A stretch of DNA of 64,000 bases, from NCBI RefSeq assembly GCF_008923205.2, contig NZ_WBMS02000009.1:166279-230278 (forward strand), read 5' to 3'. The notes below the pieces were generated by a model. It saw nothing but the letters and a program-made list of their open reading frames with translations. It did not search any database and was not told the origin of the DNA. Positions 43,559 through 52,007 of the stretch are shown here, in pieces (position 1 is the stretch's first letter; each line of letters starts with the position of its first letter). The position numbers and the translations under genes are program-made. The stretch comes from Actinomadura physcomitrii (GTDB lineage Bacteria; Actinomycetota; Actinomycetes; Streptosporangiales; Streptosporangiaceae).

Positions 43559-44497
43559 GTGACCGCAGAAACCAGGCCCGAACGCTACGCCTACCTGGGT
43601 CCGCGGGGCACGTTCACCGAGGCCGCGCTGACGTCCCTGCCGGGCGCGGCCGCCGCCGAGCAGCTCCCGCTCGCCACCGTCCCCGCCGTGCTGGACGCGC
43701 TGCGCCGCGGCGACGCCGACTCCGCCGTCGTCGCGCTGGAGAACTCCGTCGAGGGCTCCGTCCCCACCACGCTGGACGAGCTCGCCACCGGAGAGCCCCT
43801 CCAGATCGTCGCCGAGGTCCATCTGCCGGTCTCGTTCGCGCTGCTGGTGCGGCCCGGCACCGCGCTCGCCGACATCAAGACCGTCGCCTCGCACCCGATC
43901 GCGCAGCCGCAGTGCCGCCGCTGGCTCGCCGAGAACGTCCCGGACGCCGAGTGGCGGGCCGCCACGTCCAACGCCGAGGCCGCCCAGCACGTCGCCGACG
44001 GCCACTACGACGCCGCTCTCGCCGGCTCGTTCGCCGCCGCCCGCTACGGCCTCGACGTCCTCGCCGAGGACATCCACGACGTCGCCGACGCCGTCACCCG
44101 CTTCGTCCAGCTGCGCCGCCCCTGCGCGCCGCCGTCCGCCACCGGCACCGACCGCACCAGCGTCGTCGCGTTCATCGGCGAGGACCACCCGGGCGCCCTG
44201 CTGGAGATCCTCACCGAGTTCTCGGTGCGCGGCATCAACCTGTCGCTGATCCAGTCCCGGCCGACCGGCGCCGGCCTCGGCTCGTACCTGTTCTGGATGG
44301 ACCTCGAAGGCCACGTGGACGACGCGCGCGTCGGCGAGGCGCTGATGGGGCTGCGCCGCATCTGCGCGGACGTCCGGTTCGTCGGCTCGTATCCGCGCGC
44401 CGACCAGGTCCGTCCGGAGATCCGCCGCGGCACCCACGACAACGACTTCACCGAGGCCGCGGCCTGGCTCAGCACGATCCGCACCGGCCAGGCCTGA
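43559..44497 (+). CDS. pheA: Prephenate dehydratase
   Basis: A 312-residue enzyme converting prephenate to phenylpyruvate for phenylalanine synthesis. The catalytic domain has YLGPRGTFTEAAL, ALENSVEGSV and the substrate-binding TRFVQLRRP. The C-terminal ACT domain (FIGEDHPGALLEILTEFSVR, INLSLIQSRP) gives feedback inhibition by phenylalanine; the usual ESRP reads QSRP. GTG start at 43559. Related genomes usually place it beside serS, but here about 7.5 kb intervenes. Confidence 0.96.
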   Translation: MTAETRPERYAYLGPRGTFTEAALTSLPGAAAAEQLPLATVPAVLDALRRGDADSAVVALENSVEGSVPTTLDELATGEPLQIVAEVHLPVSFALLVRPGTALADIKTVASHPIAQPQCRRWLAENVPDAEWRAATSNAEAAQHVADGHYDAALAGSFAAARYGLDVLAEDIHDVADAVTRFVQLRRPCAPPSATGTDRTSVVAFIGEDHPGALLEILTEFSVRGINLSLIQSRPTGAGLGSYLFWMDLEGHVDDARVGEALMGLRRICADVRFVGSYPRADQVRPEIRRGTHDNDFTEAAAWLSTIRTGQA

Positions 44498-44670
44498 CCC
44501 GGACCGCCTTTCTGGAACGTCCGTAATCTCTATTCCAGTGGAACCGTTCGAGCCGTCCCTTTGCGGCGCTATTTCGTTGACCTGGGGATCTGTCGCCGAC
44601 CATTCCTTAAGACCGTTCTGACTGCTAGGGTCGTCGCCCGTTGATCTTGTTTCCGGGGGCACGGGACGGC

Positions 44671-45459
44671 ATGGACGAGCAGATCAGCCGCGCACGCCAG
44701 AAGCTGGCCGAGCTGCGCGCGGGCGCGCCCGCACCGGCGGAACCGGGCACTTCCACTGCCGCGCCGGCGACCGCGGCGTCCGATGACGAGCGCATCCGCG
44801 TCACCGCCGCCGGGCGCCGGCTCACCGCCGTCGAGCTCGATCCGCGGCTGCTCCGCCTGGACGCCGACGACCTCGCCGGCGACCTCACCACTGTCATTAA
44901 CGAGGCCCTCGACCGGGCGCGCCCCGCCTCGCCCGAACCCCAGGACGTCCCGCCCGTCGACCTGACCGCGATCCGCGCCCGACTCGACGCCGTGCTGGCC
45001 GAAGGCCAGGCCGGCATGCGGCAGGCGACCAGCGCGATCGGCGACGCCGTCGCCCAGATCAACGAGCGCGCCGTGATGCGCGGCAGCTTCGAACCGCCCG
45101 ACTTCGACGACCTCTTCGCCCGCACCCGCGCCGCCCTGGCCGCCGCCGGCACCGCGAACGGCGCCGCCGAGGGCGAGGCGTGGGCGGTGGACGACCGGCT
45201 GTACGCGAAGGCGTCATCGTCCGGCCGCGTCGTCCGGCTCGTCTGGGAGTACGGGCTGAGCGCCGCCGACATCGCCGACGGCTCCCGCGCCGCCGTCAAC
45301 GACGCCCTCGCCCGCGCCGAGACCGAAGCGCGCAGGTCCGCCGCCCCGCCCGCCGAGTTCACCGAGAACGTCCGCGCCGCCCAGGACGCCGGCATACGGG
45401 AGCTGGCCAGGTACGTCGCGTCGCTGCAGTCCCTGATGAGCGACATCCAGCCCAGGTGA
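44671..45459 (+). CDS. YbaB/EbfC-family protein at a type VII toxin locus
   Basis: A 262-residue protein. An N-terminal helix with an acidic/Ala-rich linker precedes a YbaB-like nucleoid-protein domain (IRVTAAGRRLTAVELDPRLL, then LTTVINEALDRAR). A second, similar region lies near 180-255. In actinobacteria such genes commonly precede WXG100 genes in polymorphic toxin loci. It might regulate the locus or act as a secretion partner. ATG 44671 is used; a TTG at 44641 nine bases after TAGGGT is an alternative leaderless start. Confidence 0.7.
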   Translation: MDEQISRARQKLAELRAGAPAPAEPGTSTAAPATAASDDERIRVTAAGRRLTAVELDPRLLRLDADDLAGDLTTVINEALDRARPASPEPQDVPPVDLTAIRARLDAVLAEGQAGMRQATSAIGDAVAQINERAVMRGSFEPPDFDDLFARTRAALAAAGTANGAAEGEAWAVDDRLYAKASSSGRVVRLVWEYGLSAADIADGSRAAVNDALARAETEARRSAAPPAEFTENVRAAQDAGIRELARYVASLQSLMSDIQPR

Positions 45460-45469
45460 AGGAGGCCGC

Positions 45470-45793
45470 ATGGCGCCCGAACTGAAGGTCGACCACGAGC
45501 AGATGCTGAAGAGCGGACGCGACATCGGCGACGCCGCCGGCGGCCTCCGCTCCCACTGGCAGCAGTTCCAGGGCGAACTGTCGTCCTTCGGGGAGCCCTG
45601 GGGGAGCGACGACATCGGCTCGATCATCGGCGGCTGCTACCAGGCGGTCCTCGAGGTCTTCCAGGACTGCCTTGACGACAACATCGACGGCGTCGCGGAG
45701 CACGGCGAAGGCGTCCAGGCGATGGCCGCCGGCTACCGCGAGGCCGAGGACACCTCCGCCGTCGAGGTCAACCGCGTCAACGACTTCCTCTGA
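45470..45793 (+). CDS. WXG100/ESAT-6-like small protein
   Basis: A 107-residue, largely helical protein. The turn between its two predicted helices reads EPWGSDDIGSIIGG, a WGS variant of the WXG turn. Such proteins are exported by type VII (ESX) systems, usually as a partner of a larger substrate encoded next to them. Ten bp after the YbaB-like gene and overlapping the next start (TGATG), it belongs to one operon. No ESX core components are in the window. Confidence 0.75.
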   Translation: MAPELKVDHEQMLKSGRDIGDAAGGLRSHWQQFQGELSSFGEPWGSDDIGSIIGGCYQAVLEVFQDCLDDNIDGVAEHGEGVQAMAAGYREAEDTSAVEVNRVNDFL

Positions 45794-46287
45794 TGGGCCT
45801 GCAACTGCCCGGCGAGCTGCGCTCGCTGCTGTCGATGCTCGGCTACGGCTGGCCCGAGGCGGACGAGACCAAGCTCATGGAGATGGGCGGCGCCTGGCTC
45901 CGCTTCGCCGGCACCCTCGGCGGCCCCGTCGCGGACGCGCACGGCTACGCCCAGCAGGTGTGGACGGCGCACGAGGCCGACGGCGTCCAGGCGTTCCGCG
46001 ACTCCTGGACGCAGGACGACGCCCCGCACGCCAACCTCGAGGACGCCCGCACCGCCGCCCAGATCATCGGCGCGGGCCTGCTGGTCTGCGGCGGCATCGT
46101 GCTCGGCCTGAAGATCAACACGATCGTCCAGCTGACGCTGCTGGCCGTCGAGATCGCCGAGGCCATCGCCACCGCCCCGGAGACCTTCGGCGCCTCCCTC
46201 GCCGAGATCCCGATCTTCAAGGAGATCACCGGCGCCATCATCGACCAGCTCATCGACCTCGCCATCAACGCGATCCTCAATGGCTGA
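45793..46287 (+). CDS. WXG-type N-terminal module of a polymorphic toxin, stand-alone
   Basis: A 164-residue protein beginning LPGELRSLLSMLGYGWPEAD, a start seen in large actinobacterial toxins secreted by type VII systems. A helical WXG-like region (residues 25-80) is followed by two hydrophobic segments (IIGAGLLVCGGIVLGLKI; TIVQLTLLAVEIAEAIA). Relatives usually continue directly into a toxin domain. Here the frame stops and the toxin begins in the +1 frame eight bases earlier, so the carrier and toxin are separate or joined by frameshifting. Confidence 0.7.
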   Translation: MGLQLPGELRSLLSMLGYGWPEADETKLMEMGGAWLRFAGTLGGPVADAHGYAQQVWTAHEADGVQAFRDSWTQDDAPHANLEDARTAAQIIGAGLLVCGGIVLGLKINTIVQLTLLAVEIAEAIATAPETFGASLAEIPIFKEITGAIIDQLIDLAINAILNG

Positions 46288-46858
46288 TCCGATCTCCTCC
46301 CGCCGGACCCGGGCGCGCACCGCCACCGGGCGCCTCATGCTCGCCGTCCTCTTCCTGGCGCTGCACCTCCTCGTCAAGGCGGGAAAGGGCAAGGCCGCCG
46401 CCGGAATCTTCGAGGCCGCGATGCGATGGATGCGCAAGGCCATCAAGAACCACGGGGGGCGGCACCACGTCTTCAGGGGCGAGGTCCGCAACGTGCGCGG
46501 TCGGCCGACGCCCACCGGCTACCACCACCGGTTCCTGGGCCGCGACGACGCCGACCGGCGGGTCACCGTGCTCGACCGCGACCCCCACACCGGCGTCTAT
46601 CGTGGTGACGTCCAGATGAAAGGCCCCAACGGGCAGTGGATCACCAAGCCGCAAGGAAGCACGTTCTTCCCGGACAACTGGTCCCCTCAGCGGGTGAACT
46701 CGGCCATCGAGAGGGCGTTCGCGAATAACCCCACCGTGAGCCCCGACGGGAGACGGTGGTCGAACATGGTGGACGGCGTCCTCATCCAGGGGTCGTTCAA
46801 ACGGAACGGCAAGAAGAACGGCTGGGACTCGGCGTGGCCGGTCATGCCCTACAGCTAA
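46280..46858 (+). CDS. EndoU-type nuclease toxin
   Basis: A 192-residue protein. A hydrophobic segment (residues 18-33) and a basic linker precede a C-terminal domain resembling bacterial EndoU nucleases. RHHVFRGEV with His 63 and TGYHHRFLGR with His 82 are likely catalytic. TFFPDNWSPQRVNSAIERAF and DGVLIQGSF, then SAWPVMP follow. EndoU toxins cleave RNA, often tRNA, in competing cells. The ATG at 46280 overlaps the end of the WXG-type module, so expression should be coupled. Confidence 0.72.
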   Translation: MADPISSRRTRARTATGRLMLAVLFLALHLLVKAGKGKAAAGIFEAAMRWMRKAIKNHGGRHHVFRGEVRNVRGRPTPTGYHHRFLGRDDADRRVTVLDRDPHTGVYRGDVQMKGPNGQWITKPQGSTFFPDNWSPQRVNSAIERAFANNPTVSPDGRRWSNMVDGVLIQGSFKRNGKKNGWDSAWPVMPYS

Positions 46859-46871
46859 GGCGACCTAACCG

Positions 46872-47273
46872 ATGATCTCCTTCGTCAACAGCGTGCACGG
46901 CGCCCCGGACTACCGGTTCACCGACGAGTCCGAGACCGCGCTCGGGGCGTTCCTGGTCGGCGACGTCCAGACCGGCGGCGACTGGCTGCTCGACATGCTC
47001 GCCTGGGCCGAGGACGTCCGGGCCGGCCGCAGCCCCGCGGAGGACTGGTCGGGCAACTCCTGGGTCGCCGAGGTGCGGCCGGACGGCCTGCACCTTTTCG
47101 ACACCCTCTCCGACGACTGGGAGGGCCACTACGCGCTGCCCGGCGCGATCGAGGTGATGCTGCGCTACTGGGCCTTCCTCGCCGACCACTCCAGCGCGGG
47201 CTGGAAGCAACGCGAACTCGCGAAATGGGAAGCGAAGCGCTCTCGCCCCCACCCCCTCCGCTCCGCCCTCTGA
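46872..47273 (+). CDS. Candidate immunity protein 1
   Basis: A 133-residue acidic protein starting 13 bp after the toxin stop. It ends with a basic KWEAKRSRPHPLRSAL. It is related to the next gene: both have a GDWLLDMLAWAEDVRAG-like helix followed by an S(A/E)(D/E)WS motif, a W/F-rich centre and a final RPHP. Position right behind a nuclease toxin suggests immunity; no domain name is recognised. Confidence 0.6.
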   Translation: MISFVNSVHGAPDYRFTDESETALGAFLVGDVQTGGDWLLDMLAWAEDVRAGRSPAEDWSGNSWVAEVRPDGLHLFDTLSDDWEGHYALPGAIEVMLRYWAFLADHSSAGWKQRELAKWEAKRSRPHPLRSAL

Positions 47274-47275
47274 CG

Positions 47276-47716
47276 ATGTTGACCTTCTCGCTGGACGAGT
47301 ACTACCGGTTGCCGCTGTTCGAGGTCGACGACGAGAGGCACCGCGCCCTCGGCGGGTGGATCACCACCGACATCTCCATCTACAAAAGGACCTGCCTGGA
47401 CGCGCTGGCCGTGGTCGCCGACCTCGTCGCCGGACAGCCGCCCTCCGAGGAGTGGAGCAGCGAGAACTACGAGGTCGCCTTCGGGCCGTGGGGGCTGCGC
47501 TTCCAGAACGTCTGGGGCCCCGACCAACGCGGGGAGTACACGCTGGCCGAGGTGAAGGAGGCCGTGGAGGAGTACTGGACGTTCCTCGCCTCGATCCCGG
47601 ACAACCCGCGCCTCATCCGCGAATACCGTCCCGACCTTCCGGAGCGGGAGGCCGAGTTGTTGCTGTGGGAGGAGACGTGGGAGCGCCCGCACCCCTACCG
47701 CGGCGTCCTCTTTTGA
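47276..47716 (+). CDS. Candidate immunity protein 2 (paralogue of immunity 1)
   Basis: A 146-residue acidic protein starting two bases after the preceding stop. It shares the order of motifs with its neighbour: ITTDISIYKRTCLDALAVVA, PSEEWSSENYEVAFGPWGL, VEEYWTFLA and a final ERPHPYRG. A duplicated immunity gene can widen protection against related toxin variants. The exact cognate toxin is not known. Confidence 0.6.
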   Translation: MLTFSLDEYYRLPLFEVDDERHRALGGWITTDISIYKRTCLDALAVVADLVAGQPPSEEWSSENYEVAFGPWGLRFQNVWGPDQRGEYTLAEVKEAVEEYWTFLASIPDNPRLIREYRPDLPEREAELLLWEETWERPHPYRGVLF

Positions 47717-47847
47717 ATCTGTGACCGGCCGGCGGCGGAAAGTTCGGAGACCGAAATGTGATCACCGGGCTTTCCGGGCGCGCCAACCGGTCGTGGATCT
47801 TGGGCGTCTCCTGATCGTTCACTGAACGTCAGCGGAGAGGCCCTTCC

Positions 47848-49455
47848 TTGCGCCGTACGCCGTCCTTCCTGGCCGTGACCGCCCTCGCGGCCTCGGCCCT
47901 CCTCGTCCCCGCCGCCGCCCGCGCGGACGTGTCGGAGGCCGAGCTCACGCTCGGCTTCGACCGTCTCGCCGCGGACCGGGTGGTCAAGATCTCGTTGAGC
48001 GTGACGTCGGCGAGCGCGGTCACGAACGTGACCGCGCACCTGCGCTACCTGTCGTCGACCGCGGAGCCGTACGCGACGCTGCAGCTCACCCGGACCCAGG
48101 GAACGGACGATGACGGCGTATGGGAGGCCGAGTACCGGCCCGACATCGCGGCGCGTCCCGGTGTGAGCGTGGTCGACACGGTGATCACCACGGCGGACGG
48201 CGCCACGACGACCAGGCGGGCCGGATTCGTCGACTGCTACACGACGACCATCGAGGGTCTGGCCGGCAGCCCCTCCGTCGTCGACGCCGACCATCCGGAC
48301 ACGACGCTGCGCGGCCGGCTGATGGTCCGCAGGAGCCGGGACGAGGCGGCGGAGCCCGCGGCGGGCGCCGCGGTGTCGGCGGCGGACGCGAAGGCCACGA
48401 CCGGGGCGGACGGCTCTTTCGCACTGAACGTCAGGGGAGCCCCCACCGTCGACGCGTCCGCGCAGGGCCCGCTGTGCTCCACGGAGCAGAAGGCTCCGGT
48501 CACCGTCGCGATGCAGGCGACGGAGATCAGCGCGCGGTTGACGCCCGGGTCGACCGTCGCCCCCTATACGCAGATGTCGGTGGACGGGAAGGTCCTCCGG
48601 CACGGCTCGGCGGGTCTCGCGCCGGCGGCCGGTGTCACCGTCGCCCTCGACCTGTCGAGCGGGCTGGCGGACCGGTCTCCTTTGCAGGTGCGGACGGCCG
48701 CGGACGGGACATTCCACGCTTTCTTCACGGCCGCCAGGGACGTCGGGGTCTCCGGCACGGTGGCGGTCGAGGCGCAGGGCGGGGGGTTCCTCACTGGGAG
48801 CAAGACGTCGCTGGGCACCATGAACATCCGCAACACGGCGACGATCGACGATTTCGTCCTGCTCGGGCGACCTCTCGCCTACGGCGAGGCGATCGTGGCC
48901 GATGGAACGCTCGTGGTCCGGCCGGACTTCACGAACGTCACGAACCTGCCCGTGTACCTGGAGTACTCCCGGGACGGCAAGACCGGCTGGACGATCTGGG
49001 CGCGGCAGACGCTGGACCGTCCAAAGGCCTTCTACTTCAACACCACCAAGCCCGTGACGCAGGACGGGTACTGGCGGTTCCGGTACCCGGGCGGGCCGCG
49101 CAACACGGCGGCCGTGAGTCCGGTCAAATACATCGACGTCAAGTACCGGACGCAGATGTACGACTTCAACGCGTCTCCCGAGCCGGTGAAGAAGGGGAAG
49201 ACCATCACGGTCAAGGGCCTGCTGTACCGATTCATGGACAAGGCGGTGCCCGGGCCGAACGCGCCGGTCTCGATCTACTTCAAGCCCTCGGGTTCGTCGA
49301 AGTGGTCGCAGGTGGCGACGGTGAAGACGGCGTCCAGCGGGTGGTTCAGCAAGACGTTCAAGGCGGACAAGGACGGCACCTGGATGGCCTCTTACAACGG
49401 CAGCGCGAACTACTTCGCGTCCGACAAGCCGAGTGACTACGTGGACGTCCGATGA
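47848..49455 (+). CDS. Secreted Ig-like repeat protein, copy 1
   Basis: A 535-residue protein from a TTG start (GGAGAG site upstream) with a signal peptide cleaved after about residue 26 (AAARADVSE). It contains several beta-rich modules. FVDCYTTTIEG is shared with copy 2. The C-terminal domain is about 95 residues long (FNASPEPVKKGKTITVKG, then WFSKTFKADKDGTWMASYN). Such domains occur on cell-surface and secreted proteins of actinomycetes. No catalytic motif is seen. It overlaps copy 2 by four bases. Confidence 0.78.
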   Translation: MRRTPSFLAVTALAASALLVPAAARADVSEAELTLGFDRLAADRVVKISLSVTSASAVTNVTAHLRYLSSTAEPYATLQLTRTQGTDDDGVWEAEYRPDIAARPGVSVVDTVITTADGATTTRRAGFVDCYTTTIEGLAGSPSVVDADHPDTTLRGRLMVRRSRDEAAEPAAGAAVSAADAKATTGADGSFALNVRGAPTVDASAQGPLCSTEQKAPVTVAMQATEISARLTPGSTVAPYTQMSVDGKVLRHGSAGLAPAAGVTVALDLSSGLADRSPLQVRTAADGTFHAFFTAARDVGVSGTVAVEAQGGGFLTGSKTSLGTMNIRNTATIDDFVLLGRPLAYGEAIVADGTLVVRPDFTNVTNLPVYLEYSRDGKTGWTIWARQTLDRPKAFYFNTTKPVTQDGYWRFRYPGGPRNTAAVSPVKYIDVKYRTQMYDFNASPEPVKKGKTITVKGLLYRFMDKAVPGPNAPVSIYFKPSGSSKWSQVATVKTASSGWFSKTFKADKDGTWMASYNGSANYFASDKPSDYVDVR

Positions 49456-51056
49456 GCCGCCCCGGAAAGGCCGCCAAGGCGTCCCTCGCGGCCATCACTC
49501 TCGCGGCGTCCGCGCTCGTTCCCTCCGTCGCGCGCGCGGACGCGACCGACGTCACGGTGACCACCACGTTCGACCGGCTGGATCCCGCCCGGGTCGCCAC
49601 GTTCGAGGTCACCGTGAAGTCGGCGAGCGGGGTCACCGATGTCCGCGCGAACGTGCGGTACGCCTCCAGCACGGCCGAGCCCTACGCCACCATCCCGTTC
49701 ACGCGGACGGCGGGAACGGACAACGACGGCGTCTGGCATGCCGAGTTCCATCCCGACATCCAGGCCCGCCCCGGGGCGAACGGCGTCGAGGTGCTGGTCA
49801 CCACGGCGGACGGGGCCACGACGAAGCGGAACACCGGGTTCGTGGACTGCTACACCACGACGATCCAGGGCTTCACCAGCGCGCCCGCCGTCATCGACGC
49901 CGATCACCCGGACGTGACGCTGCACGGCCGGGTCATGCTCCAGAAAAGCCGCGACGTCGAGCCGGAGCCGGCGCCCAGCGCGAGGGTCGTCGGTGCGGGG
50001 CCCGACGTGACAACGGGCGCGGACGGCTCGTTCGTCCAGCAGGCCAGTGGTGAGGCGGCTCCGCGGAGCGAAGTACCCCGGCAGGGGGCGCTGTGCGGGG
50101 TGACCGTGCATGCGGGCACGACCGTCCGCAAGCAGGCGACGGTGACGACCGGGCAGATCGTCTCGATCAAGCCCTACGCGGACCGCGCCGACGTCGTCGT
50201 CCGGGGAAGGGTGGTCCGGCAGGGTGCCGCCGGGGCCGTTCCCGTGCCCGGCCAGAAGGTGTCCGCGGTCCTCGACGCCGGGACGCCGGGCGCCGCCTCC
50301 CTGACCAGTGACGCGACGGCCGCGGACGGGACGTTCGAGCTGCGGTTCACGGCGTCGCGCTCCGGCGCGCTGAGCGTCGCGACGGGCGACACGGCCTTCC
50401 TGACCGGCGGGTCCGCCGACCTCGGGAGGCTGCAGGTCCGGCGCACGACCCGGTTCGACAATCTACGGATCCTGCCGCAGACCGTCGGTTACGACGCCCT
50501 GCTGTACGCCTACGGCTACCTGCGCGACTACTCCAGCGTCAGCCTCCCGGACAGGCCGGTGCTGCTGGAGTTCTCGACCGACAAGAAGACGTGGAAGCAG
50601 GCGTCCACGGTCAGGACCGAGGACAACGGGGCGATCTACCTCTCCGACGCGTCCTTGAAGAAGGACGGATACTGGCGGGTCCGTTTCGCCGGCGGCCCGA
50701 AGTACGCGCCGGTCGTCAGCGCTCCCCAGTACGTCGACGTCCGCTACCGGACCTGGATCTACAGTTTCAACGCTTCTCCTGAGCCGGTGAAGAAGGGCAA
50801 GACCATCACGGTGAAGGGGCAGTTGTTCCGGTACATGGACAAGCAGATGCCCGGGCCGAACGCGCCGGTGTCGCTCTACTTCCAGGCCAAGGGGTCGTCG
50901 AAGTGGACGCAGGTGGCGACGGTGAAGACGGCGTCCAACGGGTGGTTTAGCAAGACCTTCAAGGCGTCGCAGGACGGCACGTGGAGGGCCTCCTACAACG
51001 GCAGCGCCGCCTACCTCGCCTCCAACAAGCCCACCGACTACGTCGACGTGCAGTGA
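49452..51056 (+). CDS. Secreted Ig-like repeat protein, copy 2
   Basis: A 534-residue paralogue of the preceding gene with its own signal peptide (AAITLAASALVPSVARADA). The architecture is the same and so is the order of motifs. The final ~95 residues are about 80% identical to copy 1 by my count, while the middle is clearly more diverged. It follows by an ATGA overlap, so both are one transcript. Function unknown; adhesion or matrix binding is a guess. Confidence 0.78.
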   Translation: MSRPGKAAKASLAAITLAASALVPSVARADATDVTVTTTFDRLDPARVATFEVTVKSASGVTDVRANVRYASSTAEPYATIPFTRTAGTDNDGVWHAEFHPDIQARPGANGVEVLVTTADGATTKRNTGFVDCYTTTIQGFTSAPAVIDADHPDVTLHGRVMLQKSRDVEPEPAPSARVVGAGPDVTTGADGSFVQQASGEAAPRSEVPRQGALCGVTVHAGTTVRKQATVTTGQIVSIKPYADRADVVVRGRVVRQGAAGAVPVPGQKVSAVLDAGTPGAASLTSDATAADGTFELRFTASRSGALSVATGDTAFLTGGSADLGRLQVRRTTRFDNLRILPQTVGYDALLYAYGYLRDYSSVSLPDRPVLLEFSTDKKTWKQASTVRTEDNGAIYLSDASLKKDGYWRVRFAGGPKYAPVVSAPQYVDVRYRTWIYSFNASPEPVKKGKTITVKGQLFRYMDKQMPGPNAPVSLYFQAKGSSKWTQVATVKTASNGWFSKTFKASQDGTWRASYNGSAAYLASNKPTDYVDVQ

Positions 51057-51110
51057 GAGGCGCGCCGGGAGCGCCGGTTACGCTGCCGTAGGTTGGCGTA
51101 CGCTGCCCTC

Positions 51111-51926
51111 GTGACCGACTTCGATCTCTACGAGCGCGAGCTGTGGGACGGGCGGGCCCCCGCCTACGAGCGGGGTTTCGCCCGGATGACCCGGTACATG
51201 GTCGGGCCGCTGCTCGACGCGGCGGGCGTCGCGGCGGGGACCCGGGTGCTCGAGGTCGGGACGGGGCCGGGCTTCGTGGCGGCGGAGGCGGTGCGGCGCG
51301 GCGCTGAGGTGTCCGCGCTGGACGCGGAGCCGGGCATGGCGGAGGCGGCGCTGCGCAACGTGCCGGGGCTGGACGTGCGGGTGGCGGTGCTGCCGGAGGT
51401 GCCGTTCCCGGACGGGACGTTCGACGCGGTCGTCGGCAACTTCGTCATCAACCACGTCGGAGCGCCGGCCGCGGCGCTGACCGAGCTGCGGCGGGTGCTG
51501 CGGCCGGAGGGCCGGCTGGCGCTGAGCTGCTGGGTGATGCCGGGCGTCGGCGCGCTCGGGGTCGTCCGGGAGGCGATGGACGCGGCGGGGGTGCCGTGGC
51601 CGGACGGCATCCCGCCGTCGCCGTTCGAGGAGTACGGCGAGGCGATGGCGTTCCAGCGGCTGGTGACGGAGGCGGGCTTCGCGGACGTGGCGGTCGAGGA
51701 GGTGACTTGGGAGCACGTCGTCGACCCGGAGGAGTGGTGGGAGACGGGCGCGCTGTCCCGGGTCGGCAGCACCGGCGTCGCGATCGGCCGGCAGGACGCG
51801 GCGGCGGTCGCGCGGATCAAGGCGGAGTACGACCGGCTCGTCGCCGGGTACGCGGTGCCGGACGGCGCGTCGGACGGGCGGGTGGCGCTGCCCGCGCACG
51901 CGCTGCTGGCGAGCGCGCGGCACTGA
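51111..51926 (+). CDS. Class I SAM-dependent methyltransferase
   Basis: A 271-residue enzyme. Motif I is VLEVGTGPGFVAAEAV, the acidic residue after beta-2 is in SALDAEPGMAEAAL, and FDAVVGNFVINHV (motif II) and LRPEGRLALSCW (motif III) follow. The substrate-binding second half is not diagnostic. GTG start at 51111. It sits between the secreted pair and serS and may be accessory. Confidence 0.85.
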   Translation: MTDFDLYERELWDGRAPAYERGFARMTRYMVGPLLDAAGVAAGTRVLEVGTGPGFVAAEAVRRGAEVSALDAEPGMAEAALRNVPGLDVRVAVLPEVPFPDGTFDAVVGNFVINHVGAPAAALTELRRVLRPEGRLALSCWVMPGVGALGVVREAMDAAGVPWPDGIPPSPFEEYGEAMAFQRLVTEAGFADVAVEEVTWEHVVDPEEWWETGALSRVGSTGVAIGRQDAAAVARIKAEYDRLVAGYAVPDGASDGRVALPAHALLASARH

Positions 51927-51994
51927 CCCGGAGCGCCGGCGCGCTGGACTGACCGGACCGCGATACTCGCGCGCGCCGGAGGGGCCGGGGCCGG

Positions 51995-52000
51995 TAGCCT
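51995..52000 (+). promoter_or_regulatory. -10 element of a leaderless serS promoter
   Basis: TAGCCT ends seven bases before the GTG start of serS. No ribosome site fits, so serS mRNA probably begins at its start codon. Confidence 0.6.
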
Positions 52001-52007
52001 CGGGTCT

